A stretch of DNA of 44,159 nucleotides from Myxococcales bacterium (GTDB taxonomy: Bacteria > Myxococcota_A > Polyangia > Haliangiales > Haliangiaceae). The position numbers and the translations under genes are program-made. The notes beneath the pieces were generated by a model. The model saw nothing but the letters and a program-made list of their open reading frames with translations, made no database searches and was not told the origin of the DNA. Of the stretch, positions 32,210 to 42,845 are shown one piece after another. The DNA is taken from NCBI GenBank assembly GCA_028287135.1, contig JAQBQE010000021.1, positions 1 to 44,159 on the forward strand, given 5' to 3'. Numbering within the stretch: position 1 is the stretch's first letter; every line of letters begins with the position of its first letter.

Positions 32210-33742
32210 TCACTTGCCGGCGCGGAATCGACGCCAGCCATCGGTGGCCTTGGCGACGACGCCATCCCCGTACAGCTGCTTGATCATGCCGCGCAGCTTC
32301 TTCGGCATGTCCTTGGGCTGACGGAACGACATCATGTTCATCGGGATCGAGAGCATCTGCTCGGCGGTCGACTTGGTCCGCGTGAACTCGCGGATGCCCT
32401 CGTCACCGTGGATCCGACCGAACCCCGAGTCACCGATCCCACCGAACGGAAGGCTCGGAATCCCGGCGAAGCCGAGCACCGAGTTGACCGAGGTCATGCC
32501 CGCGCGTATGCGGGCCGCGATCGAACGCGCCGCCTTGCCGCCGAACACCGTCGAACCAAGACCGTACTTGCTGTCGTTGGCGAGCTTGACCGCCTCGTCG
32601 ATCGAGCCGACGCGCTGGATCGGGATCACCGGTCCGAACGTCTCGTCGTTCATCACCTTCATCTTGTGATCGACGCCGGTCAGCACCGTCGGCTGGATGT
32701 AGTTGCCGCTGATCGCGTCGGGACCACCGGTGTGGACCTTGGCACCCTTCGCGATCGCATCGTCGAGGTGATCCTTGACGATCGCGACCTGCGCGCTGCT
32801 CGTCATCGCACCGAGGTGGCCGTCGTCGCCGCCGATCTTGAGCTCGCGGACGTGCTTGACCACCTCCTCGACGAACCGGTCGTGCACCGCATCGGCGACG
32901 TAGACGCGCTCGACCGAGACACACGCCTGGCCGGCATTGGTCAGGGCGCCGTAGACGCAGGCCTCGGCCGCCTTGTCGAGATCCGCGTCCTCGGCGACGA
33001 TCATCGGATCCTTGCCGCCGAGCTCGAGCAGCACGGGCGTCAGGCGCTCGGCCGCCGCCATCATCACGCGCTTGCCGGTCGCTGCCGATCCGGTGAACGC
33101 GATCTTGTCGACGCCCGACTTCGCGAGCGCCGCGCCGGTCGAGCCCGCGCCGGTGACGACCTGCAGGAGGTCGGGCAGCGCAAACGTCTTGGCGGCGATC
33201 TCCGCGAGCTTGACCGCGATCAGCGGCGTGAGCTCGCTCGGCTTGAACACGACGGCGTTGCCGGCGGCGAGCGCGTAGGCGATAGAGCCCATCGGCGTGT
33301 TCAGCGGGTAGTTCCACGGACCGATGACACCGATCACGCCCAGCGGGTGATAGCTGATGGTCGCGCGATAGTTCGCGAGCATCCCGGAGGACACCTTCTT
33401 CGGCGCCATCGCCGTCTCGGCGCGCCCCACCGCCTCCTTGAGATGGCCGAGCGCCATCATGACCTCGGTGTACGCCTCGAGCTCGGGCTTGCCGTTCTCG
33501 CGATGCAGGAGATCGGCGAGCTCGTCGGCATGGGCAGCGAGTGCCTTGCGGAACGCGGTCAGCTCCTCGGCGCGCGCCTCGAACGACAGCTGCGACCACG
33601 CGTGTGCGGCGATCCGCGCGCGCGCGACGACGGCGTCGACCTCCGCGGGCGTGTGCACCGGCACGGTGCCGACGACCTCGCCGGTCGCAGGGTTCAAGCT
33701 CGACAGACGATCGGGATTCGTGGTGCTCGCGACGGTAGCCAT
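32210..33742 (-). CDS. Aldehyde dehydrogenase, NAD(P)-dependent
   Basis: A 510-aa ALDH-superfamily enzyme oxidising aldehydes to acids. The cofactor/oxyanion residue Asn lies in PWNYPL (near 144-149). The general base Glu lies in LELGGKDPMI (near 240) and the catalytic Cys in NAGQACVSVERVYV (near 274). The C-terminal extension with the hydrophobic MLSIPMNMMSF and basic tail resembles membrane-associated fatty-aldehyde dehydrogenases or the coniferyl-aldehyde-type branch. Substrate not certain. A fatty-aldehyde role would fit an S1P-lyase-like enzyme elsewhere in the window, but this is speculative. Confidence 0.9.
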   Translation of the reverse strand: MATVASTTNPDRLSSLNPATGEVVGTVPVHTPAEVDAVVARARIAAHAWSQLSFEARAEELTAFRKALAAHADELADLLHRENGKPELEAYTEVMMALGHLKEAVGRAETAMAPKKVSSGMLANYRATISYHPLGVIGVIGPWNYPLNTPMGSIAYALAAGNAVVFKPSELTPLIAVKLAEIAAKTFALPDLLQVVTGAGSTGAALAKSGVDKIAFTGSAATGKRVMMAAAERLTPVLLELGGKDPMIVAEDADLDKAAEACVYGALTNAGQACVSVERVYVADAVHDRFVEEVVKHVRELKIGGDDGHLGAMTSSAQVAIVKDHLDDAIAKGAKVHTGGPDAISGNYIQPTVLTGVDHKMKVMNDETFGPVIPIQRVGSIDEAVKLANDSKYGLGSTVFGGKAARSIAARIRAGMTSVNSVLGFAGIPSLPFGGIGDSGFGRIHGDEGIREFTRTKSTAEQMLSIPMNMMSFRQPKDMPKKLRGMIKQLYGDGVVAKATDGWRRFRAGK

Positions 33743-33838
33743 GCGGCGACCATGGCACCGAGCAAAGATCGCCTCAAGCCAGAACTGGGTGGCCGGCGCT
33801 AGTGGGTACCGTTCACTACGCAGTCCGGAGGCGGTCGA

Positions 33839-35497
33839 TCAGTAGAGGATGACCGCAGCGACCGCGCCCATGGTCCCGAGCACCAGGAAGATCGCGATCA
33901 GGATCCAGCCCTTGTTCGATCGGATCCGATAGTCGGCGATCTCGCTGGCGAGCCGGGTCGAGCCGCCCTGCCCCTGGTTCATCAGGCGGTTACCCACGTT
34001 GGTGCTCCAGCCGAGCTTCGGATCATCGACCAGCGGCTGCGAGCCGACGTTCGAGATCTCGTCCTGCGACGACGGTGCGAACTGGGGGTGGGGTGACGGA
34101 GCGCGAGGAGGCGGTGGTGATCCGGTCAACGTCATGTTGACCTCGGCATCACTCAGGTGGTGATCGTCGTACGGACCTCCCGGTCGCTGCGGGAACGGGC
34201 CCTGCTGCGGGTTGGGATACGCAGGGCGCAGAGCCGGCGGCCGCGGCGACGGCCGCAGCTGGGGCGCAGCGTCGTGCTGCCGGGCCGGGGGATGCTGCTG
34301 GGGTCCGGTCGGCTCGCCCAGCGATGGCATCGGCATCGTCCGCGCCGCGCCCCGCTCGTGCTGGACCTGAACGTCACGTTGCGTCGCGAGCAAGCGCTCG
34401 TTCGGATCGCGAAGTGCCTCCGCTGGCATCTCGCGCTGCTCGACGATCGCCGTCTTCTCGTTGTCCGAGTCGTTCTCGACGACGCTGATCTCGGTCTTCT
34501 CACCCGACTGCGCAGGCTGCTGCTCCGGGTGATGATCGATCCACGGCTCGCGCTTGGAGCCGAACAGCTGGGTCATGAACCGACCCATCGCCGTGTTCGA
34601 GCCCGTCAGCTTCGCGCGGACGGCAAACGCATCGAGCGCCTCGATCAGCTCCTGCCCACTCTGGAACCGCGAGCTCGGGTCGTTGGCCATCGCGGTCAGC
34701 ACGATCGCCTCGAGCTCCCGCGGATAGCCCGGGACTGCGACCGACGGCAACACGACATCGCCAGCAACGATGCGCTTCATGGTCTCGAAGTCGTCGTTGC
34801 CCTTGAACGCCCGGCGCAACGTCGTCAGCTCGTAGAGCACGATGCCGAGCGCGAAGATGTCGCTGCGTCGATCGATCGGCTTGCCCTTGCACTGCTCGGG
34901 CGACATGTACCCGTACTTGCCCTTGATCGTGCCGCCGACGGTCTTGGTCGCGCGCTCCTCGGCCTTGGCGATGCCGAAGTCGAGGACCTTCACGCTGCCG
35001 TCGTAGCCGACCATGATGTTCGCGGGCGACACGTCGCGATGGACGATGTTGAGCGGCGCACCACCCTTGCCGCGGCGCTCGTGTGCGTGGTGAAGACCCG
35101 CCCCCGCGCCGCTGATGATCATCACCGCGAGCTCGAGTGGGATCGTCCAGCCGCGACGCAGCGTGGTCTCGAGGATCGCCCGGGCGTTCTCGCCGTGGAC
35201 GTACTCCATCGCCATGAAGTACGCGCCGTCCGCCTGATCGACCTCGTAGACCTGCGCGACGTTCTGGTGGTTCAGGGTCGCGGCGAGCTTCGCCTCGTCG
35301 AGGAACATCGTGACGAACCGCTGATCGCTCGCCCGCTCCCGGAGGATGGTCTTCAGCACGACGTGGCGCTCGAACGAGCCAAGTCCGCTCTGCCGCGCGA
35401 GATAGATCTGCGCCATACCGCCGGTCGCGAGGTGACTGATCACCTCGTACCGACCGACCCGCGTGGGGTGGCCCGCGGTGGGCTCCGAGGGCGCCAC
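33839..35497 (-). CDS. Membrane-anchored Ser/Thr protein kinase
   Basis: A 552-aa eukaryote-type kinase of the kind abundant in Myxococcota. The Gly-rich loop GGMAQIYLA is at 26-34, the ATP lysine Lys49 in VVLKTIL, the catalytic loop HRDVSPANI at 153-161 and DFG at 173-175, with GKYGYMSPEQ in the activation segment. After residue 290 comes a long Pro/Gln-rich, probably disordered region, then one membrane helix at about 529-551 right at the C-terminus. The kinase is therefore cytoplasmic, anchored from its end, with no periplasmic sensor. GTG start. Divergent from the PrsW-like gene, with 85 bp between starts. Confidence 0.92.
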   Translation of the reverse strand: MAPSEPTAGHPTRVGRYEVISHLATGGMAQIYLARQSGLGSFERHVVLKTILRERASDQRFVTMFLDEAKLAATLNHQNVAQVYEVDQADGAYFMAMEYVHGENARAILETTLRRGWTIPLELAVMIISGAGAGLHHAHERRGKGGAPLNIVHRDVSPANIMVGYDGSVKVLDFGIAKAEERATKTVGGTIKGKYGYMSPEQCKGKPIDRRSDIFALGIVLYELTTLRRAFKGNDDFETMKRIVAGDVVLPSVAVPGYPRELEAIVLTAMANDPSSRFQSGQELIEALDAFAVRAKLTGSNTAMGRFMTQLFGSKREPWIDHHPEQQPAQSGEKTEISVVENDSDNEKTAIVEQREMPAEALRDPNERLLATQRDVQVQHERGAARTMPMPSLGEPTGPQQHPPARQHDAAPQLRPSPRPPALRPAYPNPQQGPFPQRPGGPYDDHHLSDAEVNMTLTGSPPPPRAPSPHPQFAPSSQDEISNVGSQPLVDDPKLGWSTNVGNRLMNQGQGGSTRLASEIADYRIRSNKGWILIAIFLVLGTMGAVAAVILY

Positions 35498-35568
35498 ATG
35501 TCAAGGATCAGCCCCTTACGGTGACGTGTCAAGCTGCCGCCCGACGACAAGAGGCCTCGTTTCACGGG

Positions 35569-35574
35569 CATACT
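35569..35574 (+). promoter_or_regulatory. -10-like hexamer of the PrsW-like gene
   Basis: CATACT lies eight bases before the GTG at 35583. Confidence 0.3.
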
Positions 35575-35582
35575 GCCGCGCG

Positions 35583-36368
35583 GTGGACGCAAACGTTCAG
35601 GTCGCGCTCTCAGGGGTCGTTCCAGCGCTGGTCGCGATGTGGGTCGTCGACCGCCTCGACCGCAAGCGCCCCGAGCCCGCCCGGACGCGACGGATGGTCG
35701 CCTTCGTCGGGATGCTCTCGGTGATTCCTGCAATCTTCCTCGAGCAGCTCCTCACGAACCAGGTCGGCGCCGGGATCGGCCCCCAGTACACCTACCAGGG
35801 AGCCAGCTACAACGCGTTCCTCGTCGCGGCCGGGGTCGAGGAGGCGTGCAAGATCGCCGTCGTCTACTGGATCGTCTGGCGCAAGCCCGAGTTCGACGAG
35901 CGCATGGACGGGATCGTCTACGCGATGCGGGCGGGGCTGGGCTTCGCGCTGGTCGAGAACGTCGGATATCTGCTGATGCAGGACTCGATCAACGGGCAGC
36001 TCTACGTCTGGGTCGCGCGCGCGCTGCTCGCGGTGCCGGGACACGCGATGTGGACCGGCATGATCGGATACATGGCGGCGCGCCGTCGATTCGACGGCAA
36101 GGGGCTCGGCCTGATCGGAGGCTACCTGCTCGCGGTCGCCTTCCACGGCTCGTACGACGTCGCGGTGTTCGTCGCGCAGCCGCTGCACTTCGAGGGGCAC
36201 GACGACATCGCGGGCGTGATGATCCTCATCCCGATCGTGCTCACCGTCGTCGCGTTCCTCGTCGTCCGGCGGATGGCGCGAACCGCATTGCATCTCGATG
36301 ATGCCGAAGCCGCGAGCGCTGCCGTGCGCGCGGCGGTCATGGGACCGGGGGCTTCACCGCCCGCATGA
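35583..36368 (+). CDS. PrsW-family (M82) intramembrane protease-like protein
   Basis: A 261-aa polytopic membrane protein with about seven hydrophobic segments. The family motifs are VEEACK at 85-90 (catalytic Glu pair), GFALVENVGY near 120-129, PGHAMWTGMIGY near 150-161 and AFHGSYDV near 185-192. Bacillus PrsW starts degradation of an anti-sigma factor, and other members cut membrane signalling proteins. A GTG start fits the N-terminal membrane segment. The 3' end overlaps the convergent membrane-protein gene by 32 bp. Confidence 0.85.
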   Translation: MDANVQVALSGVVPALVAMWVVDRLDRKRPEPARTRRMVAFVGMLSVIPAIFLEQLLTNQVGAGIGPQYTYQGASYNAFLVAAGVEEACKIAVVYWIVWRKPEFDERMDGIVYAMRAGLGFALVENVGYLLMQDSINGQLYVWVARALLAVPGHAMWTGMIGYMAARRRFDGKGLGLIGGYLLAVAFHGSYDVAVFVAQPLHFEGHDDIAGVMILIPIVLTVVAFLVVRRMARTALHLDDAEAASAAVRAAVMGPGASPPA

Positions 36369-36807
36369 CCGACACGGCGGTCGCGAGCCCCGCGATCGTA
36401 CCGCCGATGAACAGGTACAGGCCCCGATCGAGACCGGCGCCTTCGACACCAGGGAACTGCGCGATGAACGCGATGCCCGCGATCACGGTCGTCGCGATCG
36501 CAACGATCGTCGTCTTCGCGGCGAGCTTCGGGATTCGCTTCGCGGCCAGTCCCGCAGCGACGACGAGCAGCATCAGCGCGGACAGCAGACCACCCGCCCA
36601 CGTGCCCATGCCGGTACGCATCCAGCGTTCGCTTCCACCGATCCACGCGAGGCCTGCGTTCTTGCACTCACCGCCGAAGCAGTGCTTCGCACCGTAGGGT
36701 CCGATCGTGACGTCGTCGATCGACCACCATCGACCTCCTTGCACCGACATCGCGAACGCTGTCGCAGCGAGCAGTGCGAGCACGACGAAGATCCAGCGGT
36801 GTTTCAC
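36337..36807 (-). CDS. Small membrane protein of unknown function
   Basis: A 156-aa protein with an N-terminal hydrophobic segment (about 5-22), a soluble loop holding the Cys pair HCFGGEC at about 42-48 and three more membrane helices (about 66-90, 98-118 and 128-150). The topology resembles four-TM bacterial membrane proteins with an exported first loop. GTG start, eight bases after CAGAAT. It overlaps the end of the PrsW-like gene by 32 bp, tail to tail. Family not recognised. Confidence 0.65.
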   Translation of the reverse strand: MKHRWIFVVLALLAATAFAMSVQGGRWWSIDDVTIGPYGAKHCFGGECKNAGLAWIGGSERWMRTGMGTWAGGLLSALMLLVVAAGLAAKRIPKLAAKTTIVAIATTVIAGIAFIAQFPGVEGAGLDRGLYLFIGGTIAGLATAVSVMRAVKPPVP

Positions 36808-36943
36808 GGGCGCGCATTCTGCAGAGCACTGCGACTCCGTGCAAGCAGCGATCTGTCATCGGCTTACATAACGTCGAATATCCAGATGCCTACATTGACC
36901 CGATGCCCCTCGTCGCAAAAAACTGGTCCTCCCCAAAAGCCGC

Positions 36944-37789
36944 ATGTCCTTCCGCATCCTCGCCCTCGTTCCGCTGCTCGCCGCCCCGACCCTCTCGTCG
37001 GCGCGTACGACGGTGGAACCGCAGCAGAGCGATGCTTCCATGACGGCGACGCAGCTCGTGGCGCGGCTCTCGACGGCGTTCGACTTCTCGATCGTGCCCG
37101 ATGAGCTCGCCGACCGGTTGATCCGGTTGCGCATCAGCCTGCGCGATCTGATGCACGAGGCGACCGAGCGGCTCGCGAGCTTCGCGGATGCATCAGGCTT
37201 CCGGATTCCGGACCTCACCGTGCTGAGCGCGCAGCCCGTCGCGCCCTCGCAATCTACGTGGGCGACCTCGGGCTTCGGCTGGCGCGAGGATCCGTTCCGC
37301 AAGCGGGCCAAGTTCCACCGTGGCGATGACATCCGCGCGAAGTCGGGCACGCCCGTGTTCGCTGCCGGAGACGGCGTCGTCGTGTTCGTCGGGCGCCAGG
37401 GCGGCTACGGCAACGTGATCTACGTCGACCATGGCGGTGGCGTGGTCACGCGCTATGGTCACCTCCGCCGGATCTCGACCAAGCGGGACGCCGCGATCAT
37501 CGCCGGGCAGGAGATCGGTCAGGTCGGCTCGACGGGTCGCGCGACCGGTCCTCACCTCCACTTCGAAGTTCGCCTCGATGGTCGTGCGGTCGATCCGAGC
37601 ACCGCGCTGACGATCGCCGAGCTCGAACGCGAGACGCCGGGCGCCGGTCACCTGGCCTCGTTCGCCCTCGCGCCCGAGATGCAGGAACGCGCCGAGTCGG
37701 ACCTCGATCCGCCCAAGGATCGGAAGAAGTCCAAGGGCTCGCGGCCCGAGCGCACCGGCCGCACGAAACGCGTCCGTCCGACCTCGTGA
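36944..37789 (+). CDS. M23-family murein metallopeptidase (LytM-type)
   Basis: A 281-aa secreted peptidase. Signal peptide about 1-20, a helical region about 30-85, then the LytM domain: zinc ligands His125 and Asp129 in KFHRGDDIRAKSGTPVF, GGYGNVIYVDHGGG and GPHLHFEVR with the HxH pair near 205. It cuts or senses peptidoglycan cross-bridges. A Lys/Arg-rich C-terminal tail (about 245-281) may bind the wall or DNA. The 137-bp region upstream has a TACATT hexamer near 36891. Followed 31 bp later by an RND-type exporter. Confidence 0.9.
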   Translation: MSFRILALVPLLAAPTLSSARTTVEPQQSDASMTATQLVARLSTAFDFSIVPDELADRLIRLRISLRDLMHEATERLASFADASGFRIPDLTVLSAQPVAPSQSTWATSGFGWREDPFRKRAKFHRGDDIRAKSGTPVFAAGDGVVVFVGRQGGYGNVIYVDHGGGVVTRYGHLRRISTKRDAAIIAGQEIGQVGSTGRATGPHLHFEVRLDGRAVDPSTALTIAELERETPGAGHLASFALAPEMQERAESDLDPPKDRKKSKGSRPERTGRTKRVRPTS

Positions 37790-37807
37790 CACGCGGCGAT
37801 CGGGTGC

Positions 37808-37813
37808 CATAGT
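37808..37813 (+). promoter_or_regulatory. -10-like hexamer of the RND/MMPL gene
   Basis: CATAGT lies seven bases before the TTG start codon at 37821, within the 31-bp gap after the M23 peptidase gene. Confidence 0.3.
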
Positions 37814-40258
37814 ACGGCCCTTGTCCCGGAGTCCCGAAGTTCGAGCACGCCGCTACGTCGAGTGGATCAAGCGGCACACCCTCGCGATCATTCTCGCCCA
37901 CCTGCTGCTGCTGATCGGCGGGCTGTACCTGGTCGTCTTCCGTCTGCCACTCCGCGCCGACTTCTCGTACCTGCTGCCGCAGGATGCACCGTCGGTGCGC
38001 GATCTGCGTCGGCTCGAGTCGAGGGTCAAGGCGTCGGATACGATCCTGGTCGTCGTCGAGGCGAAGACGCCTGCGGATCGCGCGGCCGTCGTGACCGGGC
38101 TCGCAGACGCGATCCGCGCGCTGCCTCCGACGCTGGTCGAGAACGTCACGACCGAACAAGAGGAGACCCGCAAGTTCCTCGAGGCCAACCAGCACCTGCT
38201 GGTTCCCCTGCCCGATCTGATCACCGCCCGTGACGCGCTGGTGCGACGCATCGACGCAGCAAAGCTCGCAGCGAATCCGCTGTTCATCGAGCTCGATGAC
38301 GAGAAGGATCCGGCCGAGGAGGCGCGTGACAAGCAGCAGCTCGACGAGCTCCAGGCCAAGCGCCGCGATGCACAGGCCAAGCTCGATCGGCTGAACAACG
38401 TCAGCAGCGACGGTCGGATCGCCATCATCCAGGTCCGCACTCCATTCCGCGCGACTGACGCGGGGCGCGGCGAGAAGCTGATCGAGGCCCTCGATGGGAT
38501 CCGCGCGAAGGTCCTCGCCTCGCATCCGACCGTGAAGGTCGGGTTCACCGGCAGCGTGATCACGGCGGTCGCGGAGCACCGCGCGATCGCGAAGGGCATG
38601 CTGCTGTCGAGCTTGATCACCGGGCTGCTCGTCGGCCTCGTGCTCGTCTTCTACTTCCGAAGCGCGACCCTGCTCGCCCTGCTGCTCGGCATGCTCGCGA
38701 TCTCGACCGTGATGTCGTTCGGGGCTGCGGCCCTGACCGTCGGCCATCTCAATGCGGCGACCGCGTTCCTCGGCGCGATCATCGCGGGCAACGGCGTCAA
38801 TTACGGGATCCTCCTGATCGCGCGCTACCTCGAGGAGAAGCGACACCACGACGTCGACCTCTCGCTCGCCAATGCGATCGCCGCGACGCTACGTCCCACC
38901 GCGATCGCGTCGCTCGGTGCGGCGATCGCGTACGGCTCGCTCGCAGCGACCAGCTTCAAGGGCTTTGCCGACTTCGCGATCATCGGCGCGATCGGCATGC
39001 TGCTGATCTGGATCGCGACCTATCTGTTGCTGCCCGCGCTGCTCCTGCGCTGGGGCCGGAACACCCGGATCTACCACGGTGATCCCATCGTCGGTCGAAC
39101 GCTCGTTCGCGTGCTCGGGTTCCGCCGCTCGGGCGTGGTCGTGGTCGTCGCGCTGATCACGGCGATCATCGCGTCGGTGATCGTCGGTCGCTACATCGCG
39201 GCCGATCCATTCGAATACGACATCAAGCAGCTGCGCTCCGAGGGCAACGATGCCGTCGTGGCGCGCTCGTGGATGCAGACGTCGGACAAGACGTTCGGCC
39301 GCGGGATCTCTGGTCGCACGGTGATCGCCGCCGATCGCCTGGAGCAGGTCCCGTTGATCACGGAGGCGCTGCGCGACATCAACAAGGATCTGCCGCCCGA
39401 CCACCAGACGATCGGCGACGTCTGGTCGATCTTCGCGTTCGTTCCCGACGACCAGCAGAAGAAGCTCGCCGTGCTCGCGGAGATCCGCGAGCTCCTCGAC
39501 GGCGCGCTCGAAGCGCTCGACGAGAAGGAGCGCAAGGAGCTCGCCGCGCTGCGACCGCCCGATGACCTCAAGGAGCTGACGATCGCGAGCCTGCCGCCGA
39601 GCCTGCGCGAGCGCTTCACCGAGAAGGACGGCCGCGTTGGTTTCCTGATCGAGATCCGGCCGTCGAATCAGCTCGACGAGTGGGACGGCCGCGACCTGAT
39701 CCGGTTCGCGACCGCGGTGCGCGAGCTCAAGCTCCGCGACGGCGAGAAGGTCACCACGTCAGGCTCGAGCGTGATCTTCGCGGACATCGTGTCATCGATC
39801 GAGCGCGACGGTCCGATCGTCACGCTGATCGCCGCAGCAGGTCTGACGCTGATGGTGGTGCTGCTGGTCGGGTTCAATCGCCGTGCGTTCGCCGTGCTGA
39901 TCGCGACGGCTGCCGGCTCCCTGCTGATGGTCGCGATCTGCGCGCTGCTCGGCATCAAGGTCAACTTCCTCGACTTCGTCGCGCTGCCGATCACCCTCGG
40001 CCTCGGCATCGACTACGCGATCAACATCGCGCACCGCCACGATCACGAGGAGGTCCCGGATCCGATCCAGACCCTCCGCACGAGCGGCAGCGCCGTGTTC
40101 GTGTGCTCGTTGACCACGATCATCGGCTATGGCTCGCTGCTGATCAGCGACAATCTCGCGATCCGAGGCTTTGGTACCGCGTCGCTGATCGGCGAGGTCG
40201 CGTGCGTGTTGATGGCGCTCGTGCTCGTCCCCGCGATCCTCGCGGTCGGACGTCGCCG

Positions 40259-41140
<882 letters not shown>

Positions 41141-41146
41141 GCGGGG

Positions 41147-41152
41147 AACCTA
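41147..41152 (-). promoter_or_regulatory. Leaderless-type -10 of the 3-hydroxyacyl-CoA dehydrogenase gene
   Basis: TAGGTT on the minus strand ends six bases before the GTG, the same arrangement as in the aldo/keto reductase gene. Confidence 0.4.
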
Positions 41153-41181
41153 CAACACTTGCACCGCGTGAAGCGGGAACG

Positions 41182-41187
41182 TAACGT
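41182..41187 (+). promoter_or_regulatory. -10-like hexamer of the AGPS-like gene
   Basis: TAACGT lies eight bases before the ATG at 41196. Confidence 0.35.
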
Positions 41188-41195
41188 TCGCCTGG

Positions 41196-42845
41196 ATGTC
41201 GTTCGCTGCCGTCGACGTCGATCGCTTGCTGCGCGACCTCGAGGCGATCGTCGGGCCGCGCCGGATGTCCGTCCGCCAGGTCGATCTCGACACCTACGCG
41301 CGGGACATGTGGCCGCGGCTGCTCCTCGCGTACCGGGAGGGCGTGATCGATGCTCCGCGGCCTCACGTCGTCGTGTGGCCCGAGCACGTCCGCGAGGTGG
41401 TCTCGGTCGTCAAGCTGGCGCGCGCGCTCCACGTCCCGATCGTCCCGTACGGCGGTGGCTCGGGCGTGTGCGGCGGCGCGGTCCCGCTGTTCGGTGGGAT
41501 CACGATCGACACCAAGCGCATGCAGCACCTGCGGTCGGTGCACAGCGACGAGCTGATCTGTGACGTCGAGGCCGGCCTCAATGGCGAGCGATTCGAGCGC
41601 GAGCTCGCGCGCCGCGGGTACACGTTCGGCCACTTCCCGTCCTCGATCTACTGCTCGACCGTCGGTGGCTGGCTCGCGACGCGCGCCGCCGGGCAGCTCT
41701 CGACGAAGTACGGCAAGGTCGAGGACCGCGTCGCCGGGTTGACCGTCGTCACGGGCCGCGGCGAGGTGATCGAGACCGACGGTCCCAATCGCGCGCTGCG
41801 CGGTCCGAGCTGGACGCAGCTGCTGCTCGGCAGCGAAGGCACGATGGGCCTCATCACGTCCGCGCGACTCCGTGTCTCGCCCGCTCCGCAGCTCCGCGTG
41901 TTCCGCGGCTTCGAGGTCGACGACGTCGCGACCGGGCTCGCCGCGATCCGCCGCGTCCTGCAGAAGGGTCTACGTCCCGCCGTCGTCCGGCTGTACGACG
42001 AGATGGACACACTGATGAACTCGATGGGCCATCACGAGGACGAGGCTGCCGGCGAGGTCCGTGGCCCGACGCCGCCGGTCTCGACGGGCGCATTGCCAGC
42101 CTGGCCGACCGCGCCGTCGCCGAGCGACGATGGCGTCATCGATCGCCTGATCAACTTCGCGCGTGGCCGCGGCTCGCGGAAGATCGCGATGAATGCGGCG
42201 CTCGGTCGCTCGCATCTCGTCAACAAGCTGTTTGGAACCGTCGCCGAGAAGATCGCTCGTCGCGGCTGCCGGATGATCATCGGTCTCGAGGGCGCACGGA
42301 TCCGCACCGAGGTCGAAGCGGCGCTGACGTTCCACGAGCTCGAGACCGCAGGCGCGCGCGACAAGGGCGAGGATCCGGGGTGGGCGTGGGTCAAGCACCG
42401 CTACGCCGTGTCGTACCGGATGTCACCGGTGTTCCGCGACGGTGCGTTCGTCGACACGATGGAGGTCGCGTCGAGCTGGGAGCGACTCCATGACTTGTAT
42501 CACTCGGTCCGCACCGCGATCGGTCAGCACGCGGTCGTGATGGCGCACTTCTCTCACGCGTACGCCGACGGTTGCTCGATCTACTTCACGTTCGCCGGCA
42601 CCGCACCCGATGCTGCGTCGGCCGAGCGGCTGTACGACACGATCTGGCGTGACGGGCTCGAGGCCACCACACGCGTCGGCGGAACGATCAGCCATCACCA
42701 CGGTGTCGGCATCCTCAAGGCGCCCTACATGGCGGGCGAGCACCGCGAGGCGATGCAGATCTTCGAGGCCGCGAAGGCGAGCCTCGATCCCGACGGCATC
42801 TTCAATCCCGGCAAGATGGGCCTGCGCCTGCGGGTGCCGCGATGA
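41196..42845 (+). CDS. FAD-linked oxidase resembling alkyldihydroxyacetonephosphate synthase
   Basis: A 549-aa FAD protein of the vanillyl-alcohol-oxidase/FAD_binding_4 group. The PP-loop VPYGGGSGVCGGA (about 86-98), FGHFPSSIYCSTVGGW (about 145-160) and LGSEGTMGLIT (about 210-220) bind FAD. Near the C-terminus, HFSHAYADGCSIYFTF and SHHHGVG match the active-site Tyr/His motifs of alkyl-DHAP synthase, which swaps the acyl chain for a fatty alcohol in ether-lipid synthesis, ending in DPDGIFNPGKMG. Ether lipids are known from myxobacteria. A D-lactate/glycolate-oxidase-type activity is the main alternative. Coupled to the next FAD gene by ATGA. Confidence 0.82.
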   Translation: MSFAAVDVDRLLRDLEAIVGPRRMSVRQVDLDTYARDMWPRLLLAYREGVIDAPRPHVVVWPEHVREVVSVVKLARALHVPIVPYGGGSGVCGGAVPLFGGITIDTKRMQHLRSVHSDELICDVEAGLNGERFERELARRGYTFGHFPSSIYCSTVGGWLATRAAGQLSTKYGKVEDRVAGLTVVTGRGEVIETDGPNRALRGPSWTQLLLGSEGTMGLITSARLRVSPAPQLRVFRGFEVDDVATGLAAIRRVLQKGLRPAVVRLYDEMDTLMNSMGHHEDEAAGEVRGPTPPVSTGALPAWPTAPSPSDDGVIDRLINFARGRGSRKIAMNAALGRSHLVNKLFGTVAEKIARRGCRMIIGLEGARIRTEVEAALTFHELETAGARDKGEDPGWAWVKHRYAVSYRMSPVFRDGAFVDTMEVASSWERLHDLYHSVRTAIGQHAVVMAHFSHAYADGCSIYFTFAGTAPDAASAERLYDTIWRDGLEATTRVGGTISHHHGVGILKAPYMAGEHREAMQIFEAAKASLDPDGIFNPGKMGLRLRVPR